From Pseudoalteromonas rubra (lineage in GTDB: Bacteria > Pseudomonadota > Gammaproteobacteria > Enterobacterales > Alteromonadaceae), in assembly GCF_000967655.1 (NCBI RefSeq), contig NZ_JXYA01000011.1:62001-126000 (forward strand): 64,000 nucleotides of DNA, read 5' to 3'. The position numbers and the translations under genes are program-made. The notes under the pieces are model-generated. The model was not told where the DNA came from and did not search any database. It saw only the letters and a program-made list of their open reading frames with translations. How positions within the stretch are numbered: position 1 is the first letter of the stretch; every line of letters starts with the position of its first letter. Below, piece by piece: positions 53,094-63,113 of the stretch.

Positions 53094-54356
53094 CTAAGGT
53101 TGACTCAAAATAAACAAGCCCGAAGCGGTGACACTCGGCTCATCAATTTCATTCAAATTAAAGTTGCCACGTAACTTGTTCAGCTCATCGCTAAACTGGG
53201 TATCGATCGTGCCTTCAGCGAGGTTTTGCCCGTGTGACGCAAAGTTCACCCCTAAGGTCATGCCGTTGGCATCTATCAGGCCATTAAAGGCGGCAAACCA
53301 CTCGCCTTGTTGATCGTTAAAAGACAAAACGCCTTGTGGCACGGTGCCGTTGTCAAAGTCGACGTTGATTTGCATTTGAATGTTGCTGACGGCACCTGCG
53401 GAAGAGCTAAACTCGGCGCGCTCCAGCTGTGAATACAGTGCAGTTCCGGTGCGCTCAGCCAGCAGATCTTCGAGTGGGTCAATCCCCACGGTGTCGAGGT
53501 TTTCCTCGGTGATAAAGCTGTTTTCTGAGATATCACGGCCAACATCCGGTAAGGCGGCTTCAAAGGCAGCTTCAGTGGCGGGAGCTGTGGCTACCGGGGT
53601 TTGTGCTATGGCCAGTGTGGTTGTCTCGCCAGGGGCATCATCCAGATCGCTGGTGCCTGAAGCATTAGCTGCATCGTCTTGTGCATCCGGATCGCTGCCG
53701 CTGGTGGCTGCCTGAGCGCTTGGTGTCAGGCGCGACAGTTGTTGCGGTGGCGCGAGCAGGGGAGTGACTTCGCCACTTTGGCTGACCGTGGCAAAGGAAA
53801 AATTACCTTCCTGGCCCAGCAGCAGTGGCTCGTCATTGATGTCCACCTCAATGGTGCCATCCCAGACGGCCAGCAGTAAGGTATTGCTTTGCCATTCCAC
53901 TTCATAGTGGGTGCCACGGATCCCGATACTGCCCACTGGGGTGCGTAGCTGGTAATTGTCTTTATTGCCTTTTATTTTGCCCGTGATAGTGCGCAATCCG
54001 CCCGTTACCAGCTCCATCACCACCGAGCCATCCTCCTCGGAAGCACCGGTATATTCATTGATAATGAGCTGGGTGTTTTCTTTCAGCGCGATGAGGGCGC
54101 CATCTTGCATACGCAGCTGCGCATTGCTTTGCTGGCCAGTATTGACCACATCAACATCAAATACCGGGCTGCGGCGTTTGAGCGTCCGCTGCGCGGCGCT
54201 GTCGCTGGCGGTCGCTACCACCTGCCCCCGTGACATCAGGGTTTTGCCCGCCGGGGCTGCGATACTGGTATGGGTTATGAGCAAGCTGGACAGCAGTAAA
54301 GTCAGCTGTGTGCCGTATCTGAGTGGCTGCCAGCGGGTGCGAGGATTAGAAATCAT
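53094..54356 (-). CDS. FecR-domain periplasmic protein
   Basis: A 420-residue protein with a Sec signal peptide (LTLLLSSLLITHTSIA) and a FecR domain at about 55-170 (QLRMQDGALIALKENTQLIINEY, GGLRTITGKI, TPVGSIGIRGTHYEV). The C-terminal 250 residues are Ala/Pro/acid-rich and then beta-strand-rich. It lacks the transmembrane anti-sigma segment of classical FecR, and no sigma factor is adjacent. FecR-domain proteins of this secreted type are frequently found near CHASE2 cyclases, as here. It overlaps the TPR/barrel gene by 11 bp and precedes the giant lipoprotein by 11 bp. Confidence 0.87.
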   Translation of the reverse strand: MISNPRTRWQPLRYGTQLTLLLSSLLITHTSIAAPAGKTLMSRGQVVATASDSAAQRTLKRRSPVFDVDVVNTGQQSNAQLRMQDGALIALKENTQLIINEYTGASEEDGSVVMELVTGGLRTITGKIKGNKDNYQLRTPVGSIGIRGTHYEVEWQSNTLLLAVWDGTIEVDINDEPLLLGQEGNFSFATVSQSGEVTPLLAPPQQLSRLTPSAQAATSGSDPDAQDDAANASGTSDLDDAPGETTTLAIAQTPVATAPATEAAFEAALPDVGRDISENSFITEENLDTVGIDPLEDLLAERTGTALYSQLERAEFSSSAGAVSNIQMQINVDFDNGTVPQGVLSFNDQQGEWFAAFNGLIDANGMTLGVNFASHGQNLAEGTIDTQFSDELNKLRGNFNLNEIDEPSVTASGLFILSQP

Positions 54357-55659
54357 AATGTACTCCTAAAGACCATTCAGTGCGATCATAACTGTACAGT
54401 TGCAGTGAGCTGTCTTTGTCGTAATAAGCCAGCTTGGTTTCCAGGCCCCAGGCGGGGGTGATCTGGTATACCCAGCCCAGGTGAGCGATGTGGAGCGTTT
54501 CGTCCCGCACCTTTAAAAAGAAAGGATGTGCTGCGCGATGCTCTATATCACGGTACTGCACCCTGGCGTTAAGGCGGTGTGCATCATTGAGCCGATATAC
54601 CAAAGCGGCGCTTATGTGAGCGTAATCGCGCGCATAGTGCTCTGCTGTCGGCTCTTCTGCTGGCTGCCAGGTGTACCCTGCGCTGACACGGACCAGCCAG
54701 TTGCGGGCCGCACGACTGATGGCGAACCCGGAGGTATAAAGACGACTGTCGAGCTCGCTGTCTCTGACGTTATTTAGGTTAAACGCGCTGATATTCAGTG
54801 TGGCTGCCCAGTGTTCATCAATGGCATATCTGAGCGCGCCAAACACGCCGGCATCCTGCTGATAAGTTGCCGAATCGAGTGACATTACGCCCAACTGCGC
54901 GCCTAGATGAAGCTGCAGGTCATCGATATCCTGAACATAGCTGACATTGGCGCTGAGCTGGGTTCTGTCGAATTCATCACTGTCCTGATGGCGTTGATCC
55001 GACAGTTGTATATTGGCCCGCCATGCCTGGTGCTGAGTTTGTTGCCAGCGGCCATCAAAACGGTAGCTGGTGCGGGCAAAGGCATCTGAGGCTTCGCGAC
55101 TGCTGTCATCGAGTAAAATTGGCAGGCCGCCAATCACAATACGGTCATCGGTGGTCCCACTGTTGACGTTACTGTCGTGACCCAACGCCAGTGATACCCG
55201 ATGCTTGAGCTGTTGCGCCATACTGGCCTGATTGTCCTCAATGGCATCCAGCGCGCGCTCAACTCTTTGTCTGAATTCATCGCTGAGTGAGGTCGCGAGC
55301 AGGCTATTGAGTGTGCTGGCAGCTTGTGGGTAGTTCTTTTGCTTGTTATAGGTTAAGCCAAGTAAATACAGGCTCGACTGGTGGTTAGGCTTGACTGCTA
55401 GCACACGCTCAAGTGCAAAAACGGCCTCGTTATAATGGCCCGTTTCGAGCGCGGCTCTGGCGTACAAAAAGTCGAATTCAGCATCGCCTGCGGCGGTTTC
55501 GAAGTGTGACTGCGCCAGTGCGTAGGCTTGTTCAAACTGGCCCTGATCCAGTGCTGATTTGAGTTGTGTGAGCGGCGTCGCTGCGGCCAGAGCGGCACTA
55601 TTGTGCAGTCCAACCAGTAAAACGACCGGAATAAACGCGCGATGAAGTAATAGCTGCAT
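54346..55659 (-). CDS. Outer-membrane TPR/beta-barrel protein (Slam/DUF560-like layout)
   Basis: A 437-residue protein with a signal peptide (1 to about 26). TPR-like helices follow (about 30-160: GQFEQAYALAQSHFE, GHYNEAVFALERVLAVKPN, KNYPQAASTLNSLL), then a C-terminal region of amphipathic strands ending in an aromatic residue (VHYDF), as expected for an outer-membrane barrel. The layout recalls Slam-type proteins that move lipoproteins to the cell surface, although I cannot confirm homology. As first gene of the operon containing a giant lipoprotein, it is a good candidate for its surface-display partner. Confidence 0.8.
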   Translation of the reverse strand: MQLLLHRAFIPVVLLVGLHNSAALAAATPLTQLKSALDQGQFEQAYALAQSHFETAAGDAEFDFLYARAALETGHYNEAVFALERVLAVKPNHQSSLYLLGLTYNKQKNYPQAASTLNSLLATSLSDEFRQRVERALDAIEDNQASMAQQLKHRVSLALGHDSNVNSGTTDDRIVIGGLPILLDDSSREASDAFARTSYRFDGRWQQTQHQAWRANIQLSDQRHQDSDEFDRTQLSANVSYVQDIDDLQLHLGAQLGVMSLDSATYQQDAGVFGALRYAIDEHWAATLNISAFNLNNVRDSELDSRLYTSGFAISRAARNWLVRVSAGYTWQPAEEPTAEHYARDYAHISAALVYRLNDAHRLNARVQYRDIEHRAAHPFFLKVRDETLHIAHLGWVYQITPAWGLETKLAYYDKDSSLQLYSYDRTEWSLGVHYDF

Positions 55660-55933
55660 AACAGATCACCCAAGGTTCGATTATTCTCTGGTACTGCCGG
55701 TCAACTTTGTTTGTAAGCATTATTTAATACTCAGGCGCAGTGCAGCGGCGACCTTAAGCTGCCATATTAAGCCACCGACAACACGCCACAGTATCACTGA
55801 TAAAGGCATAACCGCTTAATCTCTATCAGTTTTAAGTTAACGGACCAAGAGAGTGTGATTAAATTATAGACAGTGCTTGCAATAATTCACTCGAAGTTAC
55901 GGGTACAAATCATGTTTGTGTGATGATCTGAGT

Positions 55934-56695
55934 TTATTGAGGCTGGGTGTTGGCTGGCTGGCCTGCTTTGATCAGGGGGTAGTGTGCGCGCAGTTGCTGG
56001 TAGGTGCCATCCGCGATGATATCGCTGAGGCCCTGATTGAACTGCGCGATAAGCTGACGAGCACGCGGGTGGCTTTTGACAATGCCAATATGCAGTGGCC
56101 AGGATGCAACCACCTGAGTGTGTAAGGTAAAGGTGTCATGCTGAAAATGATGGCTGATGGCATAGGCCGCTGCAATGCGATCGGCGAGTAAACCATCGAC
56201 CCGGCCAAGGTCCAGCTGGCGCAGACACTCAGTTAAATGCAGTTGTGTGATAACACTGATATCTGGGTGTCCGCTAAGCAGGTTTTGATAGGCAAAACCA
56301 CGGATCATGCATACCCGTCTGCCAGCCAGAGAGCTTAGTCCGGAAAAAGACAGAGCCTGATCAGCACGCGAGATAAATATCAGCTCATTGTGTAAGTAGG
56401 CGTCGCTGAACAGGAATTGCTCTGATCTTTCGCGGGTATACCAAAGCGCCGGGATCAGGTCTATCTCGCCGTTTAACGCTAGCCGCATTGCCCTGCTGAA
56501 CGGGGCAACTTCCAGGGCAAAGGTTTCGCCGCTGCGCGCAAAGGCGGCGGCAACAATCTCATAGCTGAGGCCGCTATCATCGCTGTGCACATAGGGGGGC
56601 CACACGCTATGGCTCCCCAGCAGCATAGGTTTTGCAACGAGCGGGAAGGCGTTAAGCAGGCATAAAAACAGTGCCATGAATATCAACTTGCGCAC
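55934..56695 (-). CDS. Periplasmic amino-acid-type solute-binding protein (SBP family 3)
   Basis: A 253-residue protein with a Sec signal peptide (LIFMALFLCLLNAFPLVA). The pattern of family 3 binding proteins follows: SHSVWPPYVHSDDSGLSYEIVAAAF, NGEIDLIPALWYTRER, LAGRRVCMIRGFAY and a C-terminal LIAQFNQGLSDIIADGTYQQL. No permease or ATPase gene is adjacent, so it may serve an orphan transporter, a sensor or a lytic-transglycosylase-like role. It lies about 270 bp upstream of the TPR/barrel operon on the same strand. Confidence 0.85.
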   Translation of the reverse strand: MRKLIFMALFLCLLNAFPLVAKPMLLGSHSVWPPYVHSDDSGLSYEIVAAAFARSGETFALEVAPFSRAMRLALNGEIDLIPALWYTRERSEQFLFSDAYLHNELIFISRADQALSFSGLSSLAGRRVCMIRGFAYQNLLSGHPDISVITQLHLTECLRQLDLGRVDGLLADRIAAAYAISHHFQHDTFTLHTQVVASWPLHIGIVKSHPRARQLIAQFNQGLSDIIADGTYQQLRAHYPLIKAGQPANTQPQ

Positions 56696-56889
56696 AACAA
56701 CCTCCCTACTTACAGACTGATTTTAGTGTAGCTGAAATTGTCTCAATTGATATGCGCTGGCAAGTATTACGCGTAATTGTAATCTTGTGTTTCGGATCTG
56801 CTAAACAATGTAGATTTCACTTTGCCCGTCATGCCGATGTCACAATGGGCGTTTTATATTGGTTTATGGCCAACAAACAAAGACAACAC

Positions 56890-57396
56890 ATGATGACAAC
56901 AAAACAGCGTATATATTGGGTATCACTGATAGCCGGAGCGGGTCTGTGCCTGGATCAGCTTAGCAAATGGTTTGCCGGCTATTACCTCAATGGCTGGCAG
57001 ATGACCAGCTACTGGTTTGATCTGGTGCGCCTGGGATATCGGGAAAACAGCGGGGTGTTTCTGAGCCTGGGCAGTGAGTTACCGCCGCCACTGCGCAGCG
57101 TCTTGTTTATTGGGGTGATAGGTTTGCTGCTTGTAGCGATATTAATGTACACGCTAAAAGGTGCTGAGCTAAACCGCAATCAAGTCACGGGCCTGTCTTT
57201 GGTGTTGTCAGGCGGGGTGAGTAATTTAATTGATCGGGTGCTGAACAATGGTGCGGTGATCGACTTTCTTAATCTGGGGCTTGGTGAGTTGCGAACGGGG
57301 GTGTTCAATATTGCCGATGTTGCGATCCTGTGCGGTGCGGTGATGGTGATCCTCTTCACCAGTCACAATCAACATGTGGCCACGCAGAAAACCTGA
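56890..57396 (+). CDS. Signal peptidase II-family protein (LspA-like)
   Basis: About 168 residues from ATG 56890; the frame is open to ATG 56752 but that extension is not membrane-like and no ribosome binding site favours any start. LspA marks are LDQLSKW near the N-terminus, YRENSGVFLSLG, and the two catalytic Asp motifs GGVSNLIDRVLNNGAVIDF and FNIADVAIL, within four helices. The enzyme cleaves lipoprotein signal peptides in the inner membrane. The housekeeping copy usually lies beside ileS and ispH, which are absent here, so this is probably a second copy. It is near several lipoprotein genes, which may be coincidence. Confidence 0.83.
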   Translation: MMTTKQRIYWVSLIAGAGLCLDQLSKWFAGYYLNGWQMTSYWFDLVRLGYRENSGVFLSLGSELPPPLRSVLFIGVIGLLLVAILMYTLKGAELNRNQVTGLSLVLSGGVSNLIDRVLNNGAVIDFLNLGLGELRTGVFNIADVAILCGAVMVILFTSHNQHVATQKT

Positions 57397-57411
57397 CATC
57401 AGCCACCTGCT

Positions 57412-57810
57412 TCATTGGCTGACGGGTAACTCGGAAGGTTTACTGAGCAGATAGGCCATGACCAGCAGCTCGGTCAGCGCCACGCCAAGCAGCACATACC
57501 AGGGCGCTGTAGTCATACACAAGAGTATGAACCCAAACAACATACCCAAGCCTGCGCCCCATTTGCCTTTGACCGGTACCACCTGATGGGTGTGCCAGGC
57601 ATGCAGTGTGGGACCAAACTTAGGGTGAGCCAGTAACCAGTTGGCCAGCTTAGGGTTCGAACGGGTAAAGCAGGCCAGCGCCAGAATAAAAAAAATGGTG
57701 GTTGGCATCACTGGCAGGGCCATGCCAATAAAGCCCAGTGCGACGCATAAGATCCCGGCAAGATGCAACCAGAAGCAACGGTTAAAGAGTTTTTGAGCGT
57801 GTTTTTTCAT
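57412..57810 (-). CDS. YbaN-family DUF454 membrane protein
   Basis: A 132-residue protein with three or four helices. The diagnostic block GFIGMALPVMPTTIFFILALACFTRSNPKLANWLLAHPKFGP is complete. The function of the family is unknown. It is convergent with the LspA-like gene (15 bp between stops). An AAGGACAG site precedes the ATG on the minus strand. Confidence 0.88.
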   Translation of the reverse strand: MKKHAQKLFNRCFWLHLAGILCVALGFIGMALPVMPTTIFFILALACFTRSNPKLANWLLAHPKFGPTLHAWHTHQVVPVKGKWGAGLGMLFGFILLCMTTAPWYVLLGVALTELLVMAYLLSKPSELPVSQ

Positions 57811-58020
57811 CGCTGTCCTTCCCGGTTTTATCCCATGGGTTTATCTAGCTGTTACTTTTTTCATTATAGCCAAAAACACACGCACGAGTAGGCTGTGTAA
57901 TATTTCTGTGCTGCGTGTAATATTTGACCAATTTGCGCAGGGTAAATCGGATTGTATTCCAGGGCAGGATTGCAGAGGTCACATCTGGTGGTGTCGCTAA
58001 GTGTTAAAACGCAGGAGGAA

Positions 58021-58042
58021 GCAGCAGCCGATGGGCTGCTGC
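58021..58042 (-). terminator. Hairpin after the porin gene
   Basis: A perfect 9-bp GC-rich stem (GCAGCAGCC and GGCTGCTGC, GATG loop) lies 11 bp after the porin stop on the minus strand. No T run follows, so the terminator call is moderate. Confidence 0.5.
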
Positions 58043-58053
58043 CATGTGGGTAT

Positions 58054-59325
58054 TTAGAAGTAATAACCAATATTGATATTAAAACGACGCTCCGTTTCAT
58101 CGCTGTTACCCGCGATGGAGCCGCCCACAAACGGCTGATTTTTCGCAAGCACATAATCGATATAGGTAAAGAAGGCACCGGCAGAGAGTGACACGCCAGT
58201 CACGTTCATCCAGGTGTCTTCGCTGTCGTCCGACTTATCATAGATAATGCCGTAGTCATTGTAGAATTGCAGGCCTGTGATAGGGCCAAATTTCACAGGC
58301 AAGCTGTAGGCTAGGTTGGCATTGCTCATGGTTGCTTCGGCCGCAATGGAATCGAAAAATGCATACGCGCCAACCGCCATGCGTGTAGCTGGTGTGTCGA
58401 CGTCATACTCGTATTCGCCATGCTGCAATTGTAAATTCCAGGGGCCATAGTTACCGTTCAGGTGAATTGCCCAGGCCATGTAATCACCGGCACTGTCGGT
58501 GCCATCATGCAGGCCGCCACTCAGGCCGGATACGCCCACCTCTGTGGTGCCCCCTTTGTGTTTAAAGTGATAGGCATAACGACCTGCAAAGGTGTTGTAT
58601 TCGCCCAGCGGCTGCGTGGGGTCATCGTATACGCCGTCTCCTGCTTTACGAAAACCGACGATGTCGTAGGAATAGCGGTCGCTGCGATCTTCGACATAGC
58701 CGTCCACACCACCGAGTTCGTCATTCTTAAAAAAGCCCAGATCCAGCTGCCAGTTGTCGGCAACTTTGCGCTTAAATAACACACCCATATCGTGGTCGTC
58801 TTCTAACCCAATATAATAAGTGGTGTTAAAAAAGTAATTGTGAGAATTATAAGGCCAGTTACCAAAGGGCACTTTGGTCATGCCCACCTGAGCCTGCCAG
58901 TCTTTGGCAAAATCATAGTGTAAATAGGCATACTTGACTGCGGTCATGTAGTCGAAAAAGCGGATCTCGGCGTTGAGGCCAAAGCCACCCACGTTGCCCG
59001 AAAAGTTCAGTCGAAAAATATCGAAGTCAAAGTCACCGCCACGATTTTTGTTGTCGTCATCGTAGGAGGTGTGGCTGAGGTTGGTCCGAACTGCGCCACC
59101 CACTTTAATACTGGGTTTGGCAGGCGCCGTCTGCTGTGCCTTTTTATCGGCCTTTGCTTGTGCTTTTTCACGTGCTTGCTCACGTTCCATTTTATGAACT
59201 TTCTGCTGGAGCAGTTCTAGCTGCTTCTTTAGCTGTGCCAGTTCATCTTCGCTGGCAATGGCAGGGCCAGAAGACAACATCATAGCGCCGCACAGAGCCG
59301 TCATGAGTCGAGAGAGTTTTAGCAT
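58054..59325 (-). CDS. Outer-membrane porin with N-terminal coiled coil
   Basis: A 423-residue protein with a signal peptide (LMTALCGAMMLSSGPAIA). A short coiled coil follows (ELAQLKKQLELLQQKVHKMEREQ), then a Lys/Ala-rich linker and a beta-strand-rich region ending in INIGYYF, the C-terminal aromatic signature of outer-membrane barrels. The coiled coil plus barrel recalls OprO/OprP-type or trimeric porins of marine Gammaproteobacteria. The substrate is unknown. It stands alone between hairpins. Confidence 0.85.
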   Translation of the reverse strand: MLKLSRLMTALCGAMMLSSGPAIASEDELAQLKKQLELLQQKVHKMEREQAREKAQAKADKKAQQTAPAKPSIKVGGAVRTNLSHTSYDDDNKNRGGDFDFDIFRLNFSGNVGGFGLNAEIRFFDYMTAVKYAYLHYDFAKDWQAQVGMTKVPFGNWPYNSHNYFFNTTYYIGLEDDHDMGVLFKRKVADNWQLDLGFFKNDELGGVDGYVEDRSDRYSYDIVGFRKAGDGVYDDPTQPLGEYNTFAGRYAYHFKHKGGTTEVGVSGLSGGLHDGTDSAGDYMAWAIHLNGNYGPWNLQLQHGEYEYDVDTPATRMAVGAYAFFDSIAAEATMSNANLAYSLPVKFGPITGLQFYNDYGIIYDKSDDSEDTWMNVTGVSLSAGAFFTYIDYVLAKNQPFVGGSIAGNSDETERRFNINIGYYF

Positions 59326-59564
59326 GGGAGAACACCCGTTTGTTTGAGTTAGTGAGAATAAATTACCTCTAAATAGCCTAGACTATCCGCGCTCAGGTTC
59401 CAAGTAATTGGCCGTGGGCGGAGGGAAATTTCCTGAATCTTTGGATAGTTGCACAACTATCAACTATATTTTCGACTAGTATCGTGCGCTTTAATTAGCA
59501 ACAGTCGGTATGCGCGTTTTCAGCGCGTTGGCGCAGTTAATTAGCCCTGTGAGGAATCCACCCT

Positions 59565-61523
59565 ATGACCATTTCGCAAAAGCTCAGGCTGGCTTTTATC
59601 GTTGCCATCGTCTCGCCTATTTTAATTATTGCCGTTTTGATTGTGACCCAAACCCGACAACTGGCGCTCGATAAGTTTGTTGAAATGAGTGGTCGGGAAG
59701 CCTTACAGGTTGATAACGGGATTGGCATGTTTTTCGATGAGATAGCCAAAAATGTGGAATTTTTGGCCACTAACCCGAAACTTACCCGGGCACAAAGCGA
59801 GGTGCAGGTTTACACCAATAAAAGCACCGCCAGTCAGCTTAACTCCCGCGCAGGCAGTGAGGTTGAGCAGGCCGTCTACGACCTGTTTGAGCGCTTTGGT
59901 GATACCCATCCGGGCATCGCTTATATCTATTTTGGTAACACCGAAGGGGGCTATATCCAGTGGCCACAGGGCGAGGTAAGCGCAAACTACGATCCGCGGC
60001 CAAGGCCCTGGTATCGCAGCGGACAAGCGGCCAATGGTAAAACCACCATGACTGATGCGTATTATTGGGCCCCCGATGACATGGCCATTGTATCAACCGT
60101 GCGCTCGGTCAGATCGAATGGCCGGGAGATTGGCGTGACGGGCATGGATGTGTCTTTGCAGGGTCTGACCAAGATCATTCGGGAGGTTAAACTGGGCGAA
60201 ACGGGCTACCTGATGCTGGTGGAAGACACAGGTAAAATACTGGTTGATGCCAAACACAGCGACTACCGTTTTAAAGACGTAAAACAGGTCGAGAATGGTT
60301 TGTATAAGACCCTTGCCGCCAATCAGTCTGGCTTATATGAAATCCAGATTGAAGGCGTCGACTACTTTGCCAGCATTTATACCTCAAAGAAACTGGGCTG
60401 GAAGTTCATTGCCTTTGTGGAGCAAAGCGAAGTGATGGCCGCAGCCAATGCCATGACCTGGACGCTGGTGGTGCTCAGCGTGGTGCTGGTGGCTTTGTTT
60501 GTAGTGCTGGCGAATTACATTGCGCATGTGTTATCCGGTCCCATCGTAGAAGTCAGTGATGGCCTGACCATCATTTCTCAGGGCGGGGGAGACTTGACCC
60601 AGCGCCTGCAAGTCGACAGCAAAGATGAAACCGGCAAGCTGGCCGATAGCTTTAACAGTTTTCTTAACCTGATAGCACAACTGGTGATTGACATTAATGC
60701 CTGTGCCCAGCAGCTCAATCAAACCGCGCGTGCGACGGCGACGGAGTCGGAAGAGCTGACCAGCTCCACTGCCCAGCAGCAGCAGGCGCTGGAAATGGCT
60801 GCAACGGCCATTAATCAAATGGCGGCGACTGCTAACGAAGTGGCGTCCAGCTGTGCCAATGCCGCTGAGCTGGCGACGCAAACCCAACAGGCCTCGGAGC
60901 TGGGCCAGTCTGTGATGTCGGAAGCGGTAGACAGTGTGGCGGCGCTGTCGGATGTGATCAAACGGGCCACGTCTGACATTAACCAGCTGGACAGTGAAAG
61001 TGAGAACATTATGTCGATCCTGAGCGTGATCAGAGGGATTGCCGAGCAAACCAATTTGCTGGCGTTGAATGCGGCCATTGAGGCTGCCCGGGCGGGTGAG
61101 CATGGTCGCGGCTTTGCAGTGGTTGCCGACGAAGTCAGGGCGTTGTCGCAGCGCACCTCAGAGTCGACCGAAGAAATTGCCTCGCAGCTCGACAAGTTGA
61201 GAAAAATGACAGAAGGGGTATCGCAGGATATGCGCAGCAGTTTGACCCGCACAGACAAAACGGTCGAGCTGACCGGCTCTGCGCAAAGTCAGTTCAGCGA
61301 AATCACTCAGTCTATTCAGACCATCAGTGATCTGAACACGCAAATTGCCACCGCAGCGGAGGAGCAACAGCACGTTGCAGAAGACATTAACCGCAATGTA
61401 ATTGAAATAAAAAATGCCGCAGACAGCGTGAGCGATGTGGCGAATAACACCAGCGAAAATGGCGATAAAATGCAGCGTTTATCTGAGCAATTAACCCAGC
61501 TGGTTGGCCAGTTCAAAGTGTGA
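59565..61523 (+). CDS. Methyl-accepting chemotaxis protein with dCache domain
   Basis: A 652-residue chemoreceptor. Two transmembrane helices (about 10-30 and 298-322) flank a periplasmic double-Cache domain with the ligand-pocket pattern [10 protein letters not shown] then [15 protein letters not shown] and GVTGMDVSL. The family's amino-acid/small-ligand motif is only partly matched. A HAMP domain (about 320-375) and a signalling domain with the invariant hairpin tip [32 protein letters not shown] follow. It should direct swimming via CheA/CheW. It has an AGGAATCC-like ribosome binding site and is a single-gene unit. Confidence 0.93.
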   Translation: MTISQKLRLAFIVAIVSPILIIAVLIVTQTRQLALDKFVEMSGREALQVDNGIGMFFDEIAKNVEFLATNPKLTRAQSEVQVYTNKSTASQLNSRAGSEVEQAVYDLFERFGDTHPGIAYIYFGNTEGGYIQWPQGEVSANYDPRPRPWYRSGQAANGKTTMTDAYYWAPDDMAIVSTVRSVRSNGREIGVTGMDVSLQGLTKIIREVKLGETGYLMLVEDTGKILVDAKHSDYRFKDVKQVENGLYKTLAANQSGLYEIQIEGVDYFASIYTSKKLGWKFIAFVEQSEVMAAANAMTWTLVVLSVVLVALFVVLANYIAHVLSGPIVEVSDGLTIISQGGGDLTQRLQVDSKDETGKLADSFNSFLNLIAQLVIDINACAQQLNQTARATATESEELTSSTAQQQQALEMAATAINQMAATANEVASSCANAAELATQTQQASELGQSVMSEAVDSVAALSDVIKRATSDINQLDSESENIMSILSVIRGIAEQTNLLALNAAIEAARAGEHGRGFAVVADEVRALSQRTSESTEEIASQLDKLRKMTEGVSQDMRSSLTRTDKTVELTGSAQSQFSEITQSIQTISDLNTQIATAAEEQQHVAEDINRNVIEIKNAADSVSDVANNTSENGDKMQRLSEQLTQLVGQFKV

Positions 61524-61558
61524 TGGCAGCCCCACGTGATGAATATCACTCATATTCG

Positions 61559-61582
61559 CTGGGTGGCTCTTACGCCGCCCAG
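61559..61582 (+). terminator. Possible terminator after the chemoreceptor gene
   Basis: A 9-bp stem with one G-T pair (CTGGGTGGC and GCCGCCCAG) is followed by ACATTTTA. The T tract is short. Confidence 0.45.
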
Positions 61583-61630
61583 ACATTTTAGGTAAGGTAG
61601 TGCCAGTTTTAGTTTAAAAATAGGTGTTAT

Positions 61631-62485
61631 ATGGAACTTTCTGCCTCAGTAAAATTGGCACGTACCGAGTCCGGCCTGGAGTATTTTGACGTTAACGGAC
61701 CGCTGTGTCAGGCCAAAATTTATCTTCAGGGTGCACAGATCACCGAATTCATTCCAGCAGGGCAGAAAAACCTGCTGTGGGTCTCCGAGGACGAAACCTA
61801 TCTCGAAGGTCAGTCTATCCGCGGCGGTATCCCGATTTGCTGGCCCTGGTTTGGTGTACATGCTGAACCCGACTGGCCGGCACACGGTTTTGCGCGCAAG
61901 CAGGTTTGGCGTGCAGAGCGGGTTGAAGAAGACGAGTCGGCTATCCGCATTGTCTTGTCTTTACCAATGGTCAGCATAGATCGCACTTTCTGGCCCCATG
62001 AATCCAGTTTGACGGTCGAGTTTGTGCTCAGTGATCAGCTTGAAGTCAAACTCACTAATACCAACACCGGCAGCGAAACCTTTTCATTGACTCAGGCGCT
62101 GCATACTTACTTTCCAACTCCGGCAATAGCGCAAACCCGCGTGGATGGCCTGCAAGGCGCACAGTATATCGAGTTTGGTGAAGGGCCCTTTACTCAGGAT
62201 GAAGTGGTCACTTTTGCCCGCGAAACCGATATGGTCTATACCCAGGCACCTGAAGTACAAATCATTGAAACGCCGGACGGCAAGATTGAAGTCGGCCGTG
62301 AGCATTCAAGCTCCTGCGTGTTGTGGAACCCCTGGATAGAAAAGTCGAAACGTCTGAGCAACTTCCGTGATGACGAATACCACACTATGCTGTGCCTTGA
62401 AGCGGCTAATGTGATGGACGACGCCGTCACCCTGGCCCCGGGCGAATCCCACACCCTAACCACCAAAATCTGTTGGCTTCAGTAA
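61631..62485 (+). CDS. D-hexose-6-phosphate mutarotase (YeaD family)
   Basis: A 284-residue aldose-1-epimerase-fold protein. The conserved signals are GGIPICWPWFG, the His in PAHGFAR, the catalytic His in ALHTYF, and the Glu in CLEAANV, all in family order. It interconverts alpha and beta anomers of glucose-6-phosphate and related sugars. It is monocistronic, has an AGGTGT site before the ATG, and its stop abuts the repeat-rich island. Confidence 0.93.
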   Translation: MELSASVKLARTESGLEYFDVNGPLCQAKIYLQGAQITEFIPAGQKNLLWVSEDETYLEGQSIRGGIPICWPWFGVHAEPDWPAHGFARKQVWRAERVEEDESAIRIVLSLPMVSIDRTFWPHESSLTVEFVLSDQLEVKLTNTNTGSETFSLTQALHTYFPTPAIAQTRVDGLQGAQYIEFGEGPFTQDEVVTFARETDMVYTQAPEVQIIETPDGKIEVGREHSSSCVLWNPWIEKSKRLSNFRDDEYHTMLCLEAANVMDDAVTLAPGESHTLTTKICWLQ

Positions 62486-62555
62486 GACCGAAGCAACGCT
62501 TCGCAGCGATCGTGCAAAGTCGCGCTTTAGCGCGGCCTTTGCGCAAGGGTGAGCA
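62486..62555. repeat. Interspersed 70-bp repeat, copy 1
   Basis: Begins one base after the mutarotase stop. It differs from the copy at 62782 by three bases over 70. It contains the small palindromes GAAGCAACGCTTC and CGCGCTTTAGCGCG. Confidence 0.8.
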
Positions 62556-62781
62556 ACGTCTCGAATCTTGTGAGTGCGCGCAGCAAGATTAGTTGCAAAC
62601 GTGAGGCCGCGGATGGCCGAACCGGACGCCTCCCACATGGATGTGCATCCACTCGTCGCTATGTGACACGTCTTTGTGGATACCACATTGGAACGCTGCG
62701 CCATTCACCTTGAACTGATACCTTAAGACCCGAACCTGATGCCCTCCACATGGAAGTGTGCCCACTTGTACCTCAACACAG

Positions 62782-62851
62782 ACCGAAGCAACGCTTCGCA
62801 GCTATCGTGCAAAGTCGCGTTTTAGCGCGGCCTTTGCGCAAGGGGGAGCAG
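62782..62851. repeat. Interspersed 70-bp repeat, copy 2
   Basis: Direct repeat of the copy at 62486 with 67 of 70 bases identical. A degenerate third copy, sharing GCGGCCTTTGCG, follows at about 62883-62933. Confidence 0.8.
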
Positions 62852-63000
62852 ATCCCGGCTCGCGGGCCGGGATGACAGTGTGCTTCGCAGATACCTTGTA
62901 AAATCATGTTTTTACGCGGCCTTTGCGTGAGATGAAATGGGCTTCTTTAGCTAGTGCAGCGCCGTTTGCGATGAAACCCTACGCTGCTATCTTACACTCG

Positions 63001-63051
63001 ACACTTCGTCATCCCGTGCTCGACACTTCGTCATCCCGTGCTCGACACGGG
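63001..63051. repeat. Tandem 22-bp repeats ending in a palindrome
   Basis: Two identical 22-bp units (63001-63022 and 63023-63044, starting ACACTTCGTCATCC) run into CACGGG, so the last unit forms CCCGTG-ctcga-CACGGG. The TCATCCCGTGCTCGACACGGG core resembles intergenic palindromes that recur in several bacterial genomes. Confidence 0.75.
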
Positions 63052-63113
63052 AGCTACTTAAAGCCATATAGCTGTTTGAATACTCAGCAAACTAGTCTGT
63101 CAGCAGTGCCCAG

